From: Bacillus marasmi
Lineage (GTDB): Bacteria > Bacillota > Bacilli > Bacillales > Cytobacillaceae
Assembly (NCBI RefSeq): GCF_902168435.1
Contig: NZ_LR656167.1
Location: forward strand, 1-64,000
Direction of reading: 5' to 3'
Length of the DNA: 64,000 bases
Shown here: one piece after another, positions 44,380 through 53,305 of the stretch
How the letters are laid out: the number at the start of each line of letters is the position of its first letter
Position numbering within the stretch: position 1 is the first letter of the stretch
The notes under the pieces: model-generated
Database searches by the model: none
What the model saw: the letters and a program-made list of their open reading frames with translations, nothing else
Told to the model about the DNA's origin: nothing
Position numbers and translations under genes: made by a program

Positions 44380-44412
44380 AGCCCCATTCATTGCTGAATG
44401 GGGCTTTTGCCA
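44380..44412. terminator. bidirectional terminator downstream of the SASP gene
   Basis: AAAGCCCCATTCA and TGAATGGGGCTTT form a perfect stem with loop TTGC. Confidence 0.9.
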
Positions 44413-44439
44413 TATTTATTCGATTGTTGTTATCAAGAT

Positions 44440-44646
44440 TTAAAACTGTCCACCATTAAGTTGTTGCTGAGCCATTGAAACTAAACGCTTCGTAATTTCT
44501 CCACCGACAGATCCATTGGCGCGTGAAGTAGTGTCTCCACCCAATTGAACCCCAAATTCAGATGCAATTTCATACTTCATTTGGTCAAGCGCTTGTTCTG
44601 CACCAGGGACAAGTAAATTATTTGAGGAATTGCTTCGGTTACTCAT
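44440..44646 (-). CDS. sspB: alpha/beta-type small acid-soluble spore protein
   Basis: The 68-residue protein is a complete alpha/beta SASP with the GPR cleavage-site context ([33 protein letters not shown]). These proteins coat spore DNA in the forespore and are degraded on germination. Synteny with sspB of B. subtilis next to the yhe genes supports the symbol, though paralogues are very similar. GAGGAGATG precedes the start. A sigma-G-like promoter may lie within about 60 bp upstream. Confidence 0.9.
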   Translation of the reverse strand: MSNRSNSSNNLLVPGAEQALDQMKYEIASEFGVQLGGDTTSRANGSVGGEITKRLVSMAQQQLNGGQF

Positions 44647-44680
44647 AAAATCATCTCCTCATCATTTTTTTAGGATTTAA

Positions 44681-44743
44681 TGGTTGGGTTAAGCTGGATT
44701 TGCACCAACAGCAGACATTTATCTGCGTCACTAAGATTAACCC
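44681..44743 (-). ncRNA. tRNA-like / T-loop structured element upstream of the SASP gene
   Basis: On the minus strand GGGTTAA (complement of 44737-44743) pairs with TTAACCC (44686-44692), followed by AACCA. Just inside the 3' arm is a T-arm-like hairpin GTTGG-TGCAAAT-CCAGC (44693-44709). A middle hairpin GCAGA-TAAATG-TCTGC (44711-44726) takes the anticodon-arm position. Only about ten bases replace the D arm, and the middle loop has six bases, so it is not a normal tRNA. It could be a decayed tRNA, a D-armless tRNA-like RNA or a leader with a T-loop. Confidence 0.4.
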
Positions 44744-44921
44744 GTTTAAGAAGTTTTTTTATTTGCTGTGTAATCATATTATGGATTTATTTTTAGTTAA
44801 TATTCGATGAACTAAACGGTAATTTATGGAATTGATGAAAGGGTAAAATAAGTATTACATACATACGCTCTCACATACAGAGAAACAATATACATAAGAA
44901 TTTAATAAGCGAGGTCATGAT

Positions 44922-45164
44922 ATGGGGATTTGTCCAAATTGCAATGGGCTTTACCAGGTGATGTTTCAATGTCCGTCTTGTGGTGTGGAGATGGAAGACA
45001 ACGGAAAGATCATGGATTTTTATGATGATTATAGTCCATATATGGAGGTAGACGATTTAAAGCTAGAGGACGGCTATCCCAATACGCTATCGAAGCAGCA
45101 GTGCCCGCATTTAATGTCGTGCGTTAACTGTGGACGGAATGAGGTTGTATTCATACAAGAATAG
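44922..45164 (+). CDS. small zinc-ribbon-like protein
   Basis: The 80-residue soluble acidic protein carries CPNC, CPSC, a lone Cys in QQCPH and CVNC, enough for one or two zinc sites. It has a GAGGTCATG ribosome site and a strong terminator after it. I do not recognise the family; a role in nucleic acid or protein binding is only suggested by the zinc-ribbon look. Confidence 0.65.
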   Translation: MGICPNCNGLYQVMFQCPSCGVEMEDNGKIMDFYDDYSPYMEVDDLKLEDGYPNTLSKQQCPHLMSCVNCGRNEVVFIQE

Positions 45165-45165
45165 A

Positions 45166-45197
45166 AAGCAGGCCCAATTTAGAAGCCTGCTTTTTAA
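45166..45197. terminator. bidirectional terminator
   Basis: AAAGCAGGC and GCCTGCTTT form a perfect stem with an 11-nt loop and five T. Confidence 0.85.
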
Positions 45198-45238
45198 AAT
45201 AAATATGAATTTAGCTAATAAAAGGTTGTTCGAACCAT

Positions 45239-46336
45239 TTACACTATTCTTTTTTCAGTAGAAGCATCAAAAAAATGTGAGTTGTTCATATCGAACGAAA
45301 GCGTGATGTTATCCCCTGTATTAAAGTGGTTTTTTGAAAAAAGTCGGGCAACAAGTTCTTGGTTAGACACATTTGCATATAACAATGTCTCTGCTCCAGT
45401 AATTTCTGCAACATCAATTGTAACGTTAATTTTACAATTTAGAGGAGCAGCGATAAAGATTGGTTCATAATGTATGTCTTCTGGACGTATTCCGAAGAGG
45501 ATCTCTTTATTAAGATAGTCCTGGTTACGAAGTGCAAGGAGTTTTTCTTCAGGAATTGCAAGCTTCATATTGCAGCTAATAAAATAGCGCTCCTCAATTC
45601 TTCCTTTGAAAAAATTCATCGCAGGAGAACCGATAAATCCAGCAACAAAAACATTCTCAGGGTATTCATAAACATCTCTTGGTGTACCAATTTGTTGAAT
45701 GACACCATCCTTCATTACAACAAGTCGTGTAGCCATTGTCATCGCTTCAGTTTGATCATGGGTAACATAAATGGTTGTTGTTTGAAGCTGTTGATGAAGT
45801 TTAATAATTTCAGCACGCATTTGAACACGAAGCTGTGCATCAAGATTTGATAACGGCTCATCCATTAAGTAAACCTTTGCATCGCGTACAATTGCTCTCC
45901 CAAGCGCAACCCGCTGACGTTGACCGCCGGATAATTCCGCTGGCTTTCGATTTAAATATTGCTCCAAGCCTAGGATTCTTGCTGTATCCTTTACCCGTTT
46001 TTCAATTTCCCCTTTAGGATATTTACGCAAATTTAGACCGAAGGACATATTTTGATACACGGTCATATGAGGATAAAGGGCGTAGTTTTGGAATACCATT
46101 GCAATTTCTCGGTTTTTTGGTGGAACATCATTAACCCGTTTATCATCAATATAAAAATCTCCTTTTGAGATTTCCTCAAGTCCAGCAATCATTTTTAATG
46201 TGGTGGATTTCCCACATCCTGATGGTCCGACAAATACAATAAATTCTTTATCCTGAATATGAAGATTGAAATCAGTAACTGCTGAAACGTTTTTATCATA
46301 GATTTTGTATATATGCTCGAGCTTTAATTCGGCCAT
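45239..46336 (-). CDS. msmX: MsmX/UgpC-type ABC transporter ATPase for carbohydrates
   Basis: The 365-residue ATPase has Walker A GPSGCGKSTT, Q loop VFQNYALYPHMTV, signature LSGGQRQRVALGRA, Walker B VYLMDEPLSNLD and a C-terminal TOBE/MalK-like domain (about residues 240-355). In Bacillus such stand-alone ATPases energise several sugar ABC importers (MsmX) or glycerol-phosphate uptake. No permease genes are adjacent, which fits the shared-ATPase role. The paralogue identity is probable, not certain. Confidence 0.8.
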   Translation of the reverse strand: MAELKLEHIYKIYDKNVSAVTDFNLHIQDKEFIVFVGPSGCGKSTTLKMIAGLEEISKGDFYIDDKRVNDVPPKNREIAMVFQNYALYPHMTVYQNMSFGLNLRKYPKGEIEKRVKDTARILGLEQYLNRKPAELSGGQRQRVALGRAIVRDAKVYLMDEPLSNLDAQLRVQMRAEIIKLHQQLQTTTIYVTHDQTEAMTMATRLVVMKDGVIQQIGTPRDVYEYPENVFVAGFIGSPAMNFFKGRIEERYFISCNMKLAIPEEKLLALRNQDYLNKEILFGIRPEDIHYEPIFIAAPLNCKINVTIDVAEITGAETLLYANVSNQELVARLFSKNHFNTGDNITLSFDMNNSHFFDASTEKRIV

Positions 46337-46376
46337 TTGTATCTCCTGTCCTTGCTTTTCTGATTCCTAATAGTTG

Positions 46377-46589
46377 CTATTTTTCGTAGACATGAAACAA
46401 CATAAGCTCATGAATCTGTGCAGAAAGCTTTTTTTCATCATCCTCATTAGGATGAGAAGTGGTCCATTCAATGTTTCCAGATTGATGATAAATCCCTGTA
46501 TAATGCTGCTTTTTAAAATAAAAAGAAAATTTCCAGCCTGGCAGTTGGCTGTTTTCATATAATGGTTGAAATTGAAAATGGCTAATCAA
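46377..46589 (-). CDS. yheE: YheE family protein (DUF5342)
   Basis: The 70-residue protein (ISHFQFQPLYENSQLPGWKF at the N terminus, HELMLFHVYEK at the C terminus) matches the YheE family as I recall it, and its position near yheA agrees. It is soluble, aromatic-rich and of unknown function. An AAAGGAGGAG site precedes it. Confidence 0.75.
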   Translation of the reverse strand: MISHFQFQPLYENSQLPGWKFSFYFKKQHYTGIYHQSGNIEWTTSHPNEDDEKKLSAQIHELMLFHVYEK

Positions 46590-46735
46590 AGTAATCTCCT
46601 CCTTTTTTCATTATATTAATGTGGGCTATAACAAAGCAAACGGATTGTTTCATTCAAGCTTAGAGAACTTCTCGCATTGTAACTCATACTTTGATATAGT
46701 GGAATGGATTGGAAACGATAAAAGGAGAGATTGAA

Positions 46736-47086
46736 ATGGCAGTTAATATGTATGACGCAGCTTATGAATTAGAAAAGGCCATTCGTCAAAGTGATGAATA
46801 TGCTCGATTACAAACAATGTATCAAGCAGTAAATGCAGACGAGGAAGCACGTAAAATGTTTGAAGGCTTCCGTGAACTCCAATTAAATTTGCAACAAAAA
46901 CAAATGATGGGTGAAGAAATTAGTCAAGAAGAAATGGAACAAGCACAACAAACGGTTGCACTTGTTCAACAGAACTTGAAAATTGCTCAGCTTATGGAAG
47001 CAGAACAGGTTATGGGCAGAGTGATTTCTGAATTAAACCAAGTCATTATGAAACCGTTAGAGGAATTATATAGCGTGAACCAATAA
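46736..47086 (+). CDS. yheA: YheA, YlbF/YmcA family protein
   Basis: The 116-residue all-helical protein belongs to the YlbF/YmcA (DUF964) family (YDAAYELEKAIRQSDEYARL, QQKQMMGEEISQEEMEQAQQ). YlbF, YmcA and YaaT act with RNase Y, whereas YheA's own role is unclear. The ATG at 46736 behind AAAGGAGAG gives the family's usual length. Confidence 0.88.
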   Translation: MAVNMYDAAYELEKAIRQSDEYARLQTMYQAVNADEEARKMFEGFRELQLNLQQKQMMGEEISQEEMEQAQQTVALVQQNLKIAQLMEAEQVMGRVISELNQVIMKPLEELYSVNQ

Positions 47087-47185
47087 GCTAGTGCACTCGA
47101 AAAACGCTTGACCAACGTTCTATTTGCCTCTGCCTATTCATACAACTTAATTAGAGAGTACATCTATGAATAGGGGGGCCAATCA

Positions 47186-48052
47186 ATGATTTACCGCTTG
47201 CTTGCTTTAAATATTGATGGGACACTTCTACAGTCAAACGGAAAACTCCATCGCTCCACTAAGGAAGCTATTGGATACGTTTTGGATAAAGGTATTTATG
47301 TTACCCTCGTCACATCTCGGAGCTTTCCCTCAGCTAGTAAAGTGGCAAAAGCTTTAAAGATTCCATCGATGCTTGTTACGCATCGTGGTGCTTACATTGG
47401 TAATTCGGTTGATAAGCAGCTTCAAGTAAAAAGGATTTCGGAGGATGTAACCTACGATTTAGTCCGTTTTCTCGAAGGATTTGATTGTCAGATTCGCGTG
47501 CAGCATGAACGATTTTCGTTAATCAATAAAACCAAAACTAATCATAACCTATTGGCAAAAACGGTCTTTAGTTCTGGAGAACCGGTCCTTTATGCACATC
47601 AATTTGTTGACAGCATTAGCGAATCACTTGCTAAACAAAAAATTGCTCCGCCAAAAATTGAGGTTAAATTCGAGCATCCTGAGGATCTCAAAGATGCAAG
47701 GGAAGCAATCTCACAAATGTTTGCCGAAATCGAGGTACTTGTAGCAGGCCCGTTAGGTTTGGAGTTTGTTCCAACCGGCGCCTCAAAGGTAAATGGATTA
47801 ATTTACTTAGGGGAGTGCCTAGGGATTTCTAGAAAAGAAATGGTAGCTATTGGTGCAGATATTGATGATATTCCGATGATTGAGGCAGCAGGTTTAGGAG
47901 TGGCAATGGGAAATGCACCCGTGGCTGTGAAGCAGGCAGCTGACTGGATTACTAGGTCACAAAATGAACAGGGCGTTGCTTATATGATAAAAGAACATTT
48001 CCGTAAGCAGCATCCGATTTCATTTTTACGTAAGATGAACATCATAAAATAG
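47186..48052 (+). CDS. yhaX: Cof-type HAD phosphatase YhaX
   Basis: The 288-residue HAD-superfamily enzyme of the Cof/SupH type has an N-terminal motif LLALNIDGTLL, in which the first nucleophile Asp of the usual DxDGTL is replaced (NIDG). It ends with AIGADIDDIPMIEAAGLGVAMGNA. The Asn at the nucleophile position is odd and may mean reduced or absent phosphatase activity. Other family motifs (TSR, KVNGL) are intact. Synteny with hemZ supports YhaX, a gene known to respond to sporulation in B. subtilis. Confidence 0.83.
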   Translation: MIYRLLALNIDGTLLQSNGKLHRSTKEAIGYVLDKGIYVTLVTSRSFPSASKVAKALKIPSMLVTHRGAYIGNSVDKQLQVKRISEDVTYDLVRFLEGFDCQIRVQHERFSLINKTKTNHNLLAKTVFSSGEPVLYAHQFVDSISESLAKQKIAPPKIEVKFEHPEDLKDAREAISQMFAEIEVLVAGPLGLEFVPTGASKVNGLIYLGECLGISRKEMVAIGADIDDIPMIEAAGLGVAMGNAPVAVKQAADWITRSQNEQGVAYMIKEHFRKQHPISFLRKMNIIK

Positions 48053-48057
48053 ACACT

Positions 48058-48105
48058 AGGCTTTCCGAAAACCACTTTTGGTCGAGGGAAGCCTTTTTTT
48101 ATATT
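48058..48105 (+). terminator. terminator of yhaX
   Basis: AGGCTTTCC and GGGAAGCCT pair across an 18-nt internal region, followed by seven T. Confidence 0.8.
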
Positions 48106-48171
48106 TATATTTGACCGCTCTGTTTTTTGTTTAGTACACTATTAATTAGTTTACATTGAAAGGTGATTTCA

Positions 48172-49677
48172 TTGAAATTATATATTCAGGGTGTGAATGA
48201 TGAAAGACTTCATCGCCCGATTCAATTAATAGCGAATTTATTTTTCGAGGAAGCGGAGCTGTGCTTTCAAGCTAATCCCAACCAAACACTTACGCTTGCT
48301 TTTCAAATTGAGATACAAGAGCTCCTTAACGTAGAAGTCGTAATGACAAGTGAAATTGGGAGAAATTATTCGAGCTCATATACGGCAAAGCGAGTTCAAG
48401 GAGATGATAAGGAACAGCTACGGCAGATCAAACAAGCAGTTTCTAGAGTCATGTTAACTGTACTTCAGGAGTACACGGGGATTGTACAAAAATGGGGAAT
48501 ATTAACGGGTGTTCGGCCAACAAAGCTAATCCATCGTAAAAACATAGATGGTATCAAAATGGAGATAGCTCACCAACAACTGAAGGAAGAACACTTAATT
48601 ACTGATGAAAAAATAAATCTGATGGAAAGAATCGTTAAACGTCAGCTTGCTGTTGTACCTGATTTATACGAGTTGAGAGATGAAGTAAGTATCTATATTG
48701 GAATTCCTTTTTGTCCAACCAAGTGTGCTTATTGCACCTTCCCAGCTTATGCAATTAATGGCCGTCAAGGTTCCGTTCACTCCTTCTTAGGTGGACTTCA
48801 TTATGAAATTCAAAAAGTGGGTCAATGGCTTAAAGAGAATAATGTAAAAATTACAACTATCTACTTTGGTGGCGGAACACCAACGAGCATAAGTGCTCAG
48901 GAAATGGATTTGTTATACGAGGAAATGCACCGTTCTTTCTCTGATATAGATAAGATTCGGGAAATTACCGTGGAAGCAGGACGTCCAGATACGATAACTC
49001 CGGAAAAAATAGACATTTTGAAGAAGTGGAAGATTGATCGTATAAGCATTAACCCTCAATCCTATACTCAGGAAACGCTCAAAGCAATAGGTCGACACCA
49101 TACTGTTGATGAAACAATCAATAAGTTTAAGCTTGCCAGAGATATGGGAATGTCTAATATCAATATGGATTTAATCATCGGCCTCCCTGGTGAAGGTCTT
49201 GATGAATTTGCTAATTCCTTGGAAGAAACAAAAAAATTAATGCCGGAATCGCTAACGGTTCATACTTTGTCATTTAAACGAGCATCAGAAATGACTAAAA
49301 ATAAGCAAAAATACAAGGTTGCTGAACGTGATGAGGTAGAGGAAATGATGAATCTTGCTCAGCAATGGACAACAACCAATGGATATGAACCGTATTATCT
49401 TTATCGTCAGAAAAACATTCTGGGCAACCTTGAAAACGTTGGATATTCCGTCCCTGGAAAAGAAAGCATTTATAACATTATGATTATGGAAGAAATGCAA
49501 ACCATTATTGGAATAGGGTGTGGGGCCGCAAGTAAGTTTATTCATCCAATCAGCGGGAAAATTTCTCATTTTGCCAATCCTAAGGACCCTAAATCATATA
49601 ATGAAGGCTATAAGGAATACACAGACAAAAAACTAAACATTTTAACTGAGCTTTTTCGTAAAAACAGAACCTTTTAA
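48172..49677 (+). CDS. hemZ: oxygen-independent coproporphyrinogen III oxidase-like HemZ
   Basis: The 501-residue radical-SAM protein has the cluster motif FCPTKCAYCTFP (CxxxCxxC) near residue 180 and glycine-rich YFGGGTPTS. Length from TTG 48172, behind AAAGGTGAT, equals B. subtilis HemZ as I recall it. The family acts in anaerobic heme synthesis, fitting the anaerobic respiratory genes elsewhere in the window. The N-terminal 150 residues are a THUMP-like family-specific extension. The terminator stem begins inside the last codons. Confidence 0.92.
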   Translation: MKLYIQGVNDERLHRPIQLIANLFFEEAELCFQANPNQTLTLAFQIEIQELLNVEVVMTSEIGRNYSSSYTAKRVQGDDKEQLRQIKQAVSRVMLTVLQEYTGIVQKWGILTGVRPTKLIHRKNIDGIKMEIAHQQLKEEHLITDEKINLMERIVKRQLAVVPDLYELRDEVSIYIGIPFCPTKCAYCTFPAYAINGRQGSVHSFLGGLHYEIQKVGQWLKENNVKITTIYFGGGTPTSISAQEMDLLYEEMHRSFSDIDKIREITVEAGRPDTITPEKIDILKKWKIDRISINPQSYTQETLKAIGRHHTVDETINKFKLARDMGMSNINMDLIIGLPGEGLDEFANSLEETKKLMPESLTVHTLSFKRASEMTKNKQKYKVAERDEVEEMMNLAQQWTTTNGYEPYYLYRQKNILGNLENVGYSVPGKESIYNIMIMEEMQTIIGIGCGAASKFIHPISGKISHFANPKDPKSYNEGYKEYTDKKLNILTELFRKNRTF

Positions 49678-49698
49678 TAGAAGGTTCTGTTTTTTTAA
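49661..49698 (+). terminator. terminator overlapping the hemZ 3' end
   Basis: AAAACAGAACCTT and AAGGTTCTGTTTT form a perfect 13-bp stem around TTAATAG, which includes the hemZ stop codon, followed by T7. Confidence 0.92.
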
Positions 49699-49790
49699 AA
49701 TAATTAAATAGTAAAACTTTTTAGAAAAATTCTTATCAATTATAACTTTTCCCTTTATAATGTTAGTGGAGAACAAAGGAGGAGAAATCC

Positions 49791-50582
49791 ATGGGGGAAA
49801 ATATTATAGCAGAAATGGTCAATGTGAAAATCGATGGTCGAGTCGCCACGATTGAACTGAACCGACCTGAGGCATTAAACGCCTTAAATAAAGATATTTT
49901 GAAAACACTAGCCTGTAAACTGAAAGAAATTAGCATTTCTGACGATATCGATATTGTGATATTAACTGGAGCAGGTAATGTTTTTTCAGCAGGTGGAGAT
50001 ATTAAAACGATGCTGAATGGTATTACAGATAGCGATTTAACACAAGTAATGGAAATTATCGGTGAGCTTGTGATTACACTTTATTGCTTGCCGAAAGTAA
50101 CAATATCAGCAATTAAAGGGGCTGCAGCAGGTCTTGGAATGAGTTTAGCACTTGCTACAGATTATTGTCTCGCTGAAAGTTCAAGCAAAATCGCAATGAA
50201 CTTCATTAAGCTTGGCCTAATTCCAGATGGGGGAGCGCATTTCTTCCTTGAAAAACTTGTAGGTGAAGCGAAAGCGAAGCAGATTGTTTGGAAGGGAGAA
50301 ACAATGTCTGCAGACGAAGCTCTTGAGCTTGGTTTGATAAATGAAATTGTTGATGGTGAATTATCTACTGCACTGCAAAATAAAGTTGATGAATGGTTGG
50401 GTCAACCATTACAAGCCATGATCAAATCGAAAAAAATCTTTGCTGAAATTAATCGTCCACAATTATTAAAAGTTTTAGAACTAGAAAAAATTGCCCAAGT
50501 GAAAATGTGGGATACGGAAGACCATAAAGAAGGCATTCGAGCTTTCCTTGAAAAGCGCCAACCAAAATTCACTGGAAAATAG
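49791..50582 (+). CDS. yhaR: enoyl-CoA hydratase/isomerase family protein YhaR
   Basis: The 263-residue crotonase-fold protein shows the oxyanion-hole segments AGNVFSAGGDIKTM and IKGAAAGLGMSLALATDYC, and LGLIPDGGAHFFLEKLVG with the acidic catalytic-region residue. It probably hydrates or isomerises an acyl-CoA; the substrate is unknown. Synteny gives the name YhaR. An AAGGAGGAG site precedes it and a strong terminator follows. Confidence 0.88.
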   Translation: MGENIIAEMVNVKIDGRVATIELNRPEALNALNKDILKTLACKLKEISISDDIDIVILTGAGNVFSAGGDIKTMLNGITDSDLTQVMEIIGELVITLYCLPKVTISAIKGAAAGLGMSLALATDYCLAESSSKIAMNFIKLGLIPDGGAHFFLEKLVGEAKAKQIVWKGETMSADEALELGLINEIVDGELSTALQNKVDEWLGQPLQAMIKSKKIFAEINRPQLLKVLELEKIAQVKMWDTEDHKEGIRAFLEKRQPKFTGK

Positions 50583-50584
50583 TC

Positions 50585-50624
50585 AAAAAGCAAAGGGCTT
50601 AACTGGAGCTCTTTGCTTTTTTTG
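50585..50624 (+). terminator. terminator of yhaR
   Basis: AAAAGCAAAG and CTTTGCTTTT flank a further paired GGCT/AGCT stem, ending in seven T. Confidence 0.88.
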
Positions 50625-50663
50625 TGTTTAGTTTTGGATAGGAAACGCTTTTGTAATCCTATA

Positions 50664-50849
50664 CTAAGGATGAAATAATAGTAACTTCCCTTGTGGTGAA
50701 GTACAGCGATGTGTTTTGTCTAAAAGATTTTTTTCCTTGAGAAGTTGTTCACCTTGAATTTTTGCTTCGGCATCGTTATTTGCTTGAAAAGCTTCGTCGA
50801 TTAGTTTATGACCATTTGGTTCAAATGCTGTTAATTTGTAAACACCCAT
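50664..50849 (-). CDS. yhzC: YhzC family small protein
   Basis: The 61-residue protein begins MGVYKLTAFEPNGHKLIDEAF behind AAGGAG, and matches the YhzC family of Bacillus as I recall it. It is soluble, with no motif of known function, and sits between yhaR and yhaQ as expected by synteny. Confidence 0.72.
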   Translation of the reverse strand: MGVYKLTAFEPNGHKLIDEAFQANNDAEAKIQGEQLLKEKNLLDKTHRCTSPQGKLLLFHP

Positions 50850-50992
50850 AAATTGCACTCCTTTTACGGTAGTAATAACCAGTCTTTTTTATATTTTTAC
50901 ACATTTCTGAATATTTGGCAAATAGTAAAAATAAAAATGAATCTTTTTCACAAACTATTTCGTATAATTGAAGTATTAAGGAGGGAGAAAGT

Positions 50993-51892
50993 GTGGATCT
51001 ACAATTAAAGAATGTAACAAAGCGATTTGGTGATTTTACAGCGGTTGATGATTTATCCTTAACGATTCCAGCAGGAGAAATGTTCGGCTTCCTAGGCGCA
51101 AACGGAGCTGGAAAAACGACTACCTTCAGAATGATTTTAGGGCTACTTGATCCTAATGATGGTGTAATCAATTGGGGTAATCATCAAATTAATTATTCTA
51201 CAAGCAGTATGATAGGCTACTTGCCTGAGGAAAGAGGCTTGTATCCGAAGCTTAAGGTTCGCGATCAGTTGGTATATTTAGCAAGATTAAAAGGAATGGA
51301 TAAGCAGGAAGCGAGCAGAGGGCTTACAAGTTGGCTAGAGCGCTTCAAAATTCCTGATTATGCCGAAAAGAAAGTGGAAGAGCTGTCAAAGGGTAATCAA
51401 CAAAAGATACAGTTTATTGCAGCTGTTTTACATAAACCAAAACTATTAATATTGGATGAACCGTTCAGTGGCCTTGACCCGGTAAATGTTGAGCTTTTAA
51501 AGGCAGCTGTGCTTAAATTGCGTGATGAAGGGACAACCATAGTTTTCTCTAGCCATCGAATGGAGCATGTCGAGGAAATGTGCGAAAATCTCTGTATTTT
51601 GCAGCGTGGGAAACCTGTAGTTCATGGCAATCTTACTGAAATCAAACGATCTTTCGGAAAGAAAAACATCATCATTCATGCAGATGCAGATTTGGACTTT
51701 TTAGCCACTACTCTTGGGGTCACAAAGTTCACGCCAACAGCCGAGGGTGTAAGACTCCAGGTAGAAGGGGAAATGATTGCAGACCGAGTTCTTAAGGATA
51801 TAGTCGGTAAAGGTTTTATTCGGAAATTTGAACTGGAAGAACCTTCTCTAAACGATATATTTATTGAGAAAGTAGGTGCTTCCTTTGAATAA
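50993..51892 (+). CDS. yhaQ: ABC transporter ATPase YhaQ (Na+/drug-export type)
   Basis: The 299-residue ATPase has Walker A GANGAGKTTTF, signature LSKGNQQKIQ, Walker B LLILDEPFSGLDPVN and the switch His in SSHRMEHVEE. A C-terminal domain of the NatA type (DUF4162, about residues 220-295) follows. It overlaps the permease gene yhaP by 8 bp. NatAB-type pairs export sodium or drugs. Start GTG at 50993 behind AAGGAGGG. Confidence 0.9.
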   Translation: MDLQLKNVTKRFGDFTAVDDLSLTIPAGEMFGFLGANGAGKTTTFRMILGLLDPNDGVINWGNHQINYSTSSMIGYLPEERGLYPKLKVRDQLVYLARLKGMDKQEASRGLTSWLERFKIPDYAEKKVEELSKGNQQKIQFIAAVLHKPKLLILDEPFSGLDPVNVELLKAAVLKLRDEGTTIVFSSHRMEHVEEMCENLCILQRGKPVVHGNLTEIKRSFGKKNIIIHADADLDFLATTLGVTKFTPTAEGVRLQVEGEMIADRVLKDIVGKGFIRKFELEEPSLNDIFIEKVGASFE

Positions 51893-53135
51893 TTTCTTTA
51901 TTATCCTCATGCATACTTATTTAACAAAGCTAAAGACGAAATCGTTTCTTGTGACATCACTGATAACAGTGGCGATAATCGTTGCTTTGACTAATTTGCC
52001 AAACATTATTGAATACTTTAATAAAAACGACGAAGAAAAAATTGCTATCGTTGATGAAACAGGTGGGCAACTATTTGAACCGTTAAAGCAGCAAGTAAAA
52101 GCGGTAAATAGCGAATTGAAAATTATTGAATTTGATGGAAGTATAGCAGATGCGGAAAAAGCAGTTGAAAACGGTGAATATAAAGGCTTGCTCCAAATGA
52201 AGCTAAACAATGAGAAGCTGCCTGAGGCAACCTACAAAGCTATGAGTATCACAGATTCTCAGACCTCAACTGAGCTTCAAAGTTATGTTCAACAAATGAA
52301 AGTATCAATCGCTGCGTCGCAAATTAATTTAACCCCTGAGCAGTTAGGGAAGCTATATGAACCTGTTTCCTTTGAACAGATTGCTTTAGAGGAAAATGCG
52401 AAAACAGAAAAGGAGCTAAATCAGGCAAGAGGATTGGTTTATGTATTGCTTTTCATTATTTATTTTGCAGTGATTATGTATGCTAATATGATTGCGATGG
52501 AGGTAGCGACCGAGAAATCTTCGCGTGTCATGGAAATTCTTATTTCTAGTGTCTCTCCAATCAAGCAAATGTTTGCGAAAATATTAGGTGTCGGTCTTCT
52601 GAGCTTGACACAGCTATTCTTGATGATTGTGGTTGGTTATTTTTCAATTAACAAAAATCTTGACCAATTGCAGGGAGCACAGTTTGACTTCTTGGGATTT
52701 GGGGATGTTCCAATTGCGACTATTGTATATGGAGTAATTTTCTTTATTTTAGGCTATTTCCTATATGCAACCTTAGCAGCGTTTTTAGGCTCGTTGGTTA
52801 GCAGAATTGAAGATGTCCAACAGATGATCACTCCAATGACCATGCTAGTGGTGGCAGGTTTTATGATGGCGATGTTTGGCTTAACTCAGCCTGAGGCTAC
52901 GTTTATTAAAGTAACATCGTTTATTCCGTTTTTCGCACCGATGCTGATGTTTTTACGTGTTGGTATGTTGAATATCCCTGTTTGGGAAGCTGCCATCTCA
53001 ATTGGAATACTAGTGTTAACCATTGTAGTGTTAGCTGTATTTGGCGCAAGAGTGTACCGTGGCGGCGTGTTAATGTACGGTAAATCAAGTTCTTTCAAGG
53101 ATATTAAGAAAGCATTACAATTAACGAAAAAATAA
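51885..53135 (+). CDS. yhaP: ABC transporter permease YhaP (NatB-like)
   Basis: The roughly 416-residue ABC2-type permease has one N-terminal span, a large extracytoplasmic loop (about residues 45-180) and a C-terminal five- to six-span domain. Conserved EKSSRVMEILISSVSP sequence is present. TTG at 51885, 6 nt after AGGTG, is preferred; a GTG at 51876 is possible. It pairs with YhaQ. The substrate is not evident from sequence. Confidence 0.88.
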   Translation: MNNFFIILMHTYLTKLKTKSFLVTSLITVAIIVALTNLPNIIEYFNKNDEEKIAIVDETGGQLFEPLKQQVKAVNSELKIIEFDGSIADAEKAVENGEYKGLLQMKLNNEKLPEATYKAMSITDSQTSTELQSYVQQMKVSIAASQINLTPEQLGKLYEPVSFEQIALEENAKTEKELNQARGLVYVLLFIIYFAVIMYANMIAMEVATEKSSRVMEILISSVSPIKQMFAKILGVGLLSLTQLFLMIVVGYFSINKNLDQLQGAQFDFLGFGDVPIATIVYGVIFFILGYFLYATLAAFLGSLVSRIEDVQQMITPMTMLVVAGFMMAMFGLTQPEATFIKVTSFIPFFAPMLMFLRVGMLNIPVWEAAISIGILVLTIVVLAVFGARVYRGGVLMYGKSSSFKDIKKALQLTKK

Positions 53136-53146
53136 AATATACCAAA

Positions 53147-53188
53147 GTAAACTCGCTGTCGATTCTAAATTGGCAGCGGGTTTTTTAT
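53147..53188 (+). terminator. terminator of yhaQP
   Basis: ACTCGCTGTC and GGCAGCGGGT pair around an AT-rich loop and are followed by TTTTTTATTT. Confidence 0.82.
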
Positions 53189-53305
53189 TTATTGGAGTGG
53201 AAATGCATAGAAGAAATCAACAATTATATTATCGAACGTGCATTCTGTTTTTCTGGGTGTTAAAATGAAGAAAAGAAAGAGTGATATTAGAACTCGGAGG
53301 ATAAT

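Noticed and set aside
44681-44743. Cobalamin riboswitch
   Set aside because: GGTGCAAATCC occurs, but the conserved GCCACTG box and the remaining core are absent.
44681-44743. Intact tRNA gene
   Set aside because: There is no D arm and the middle hairpin loop has six bases with no proper anticodon loop pattern.
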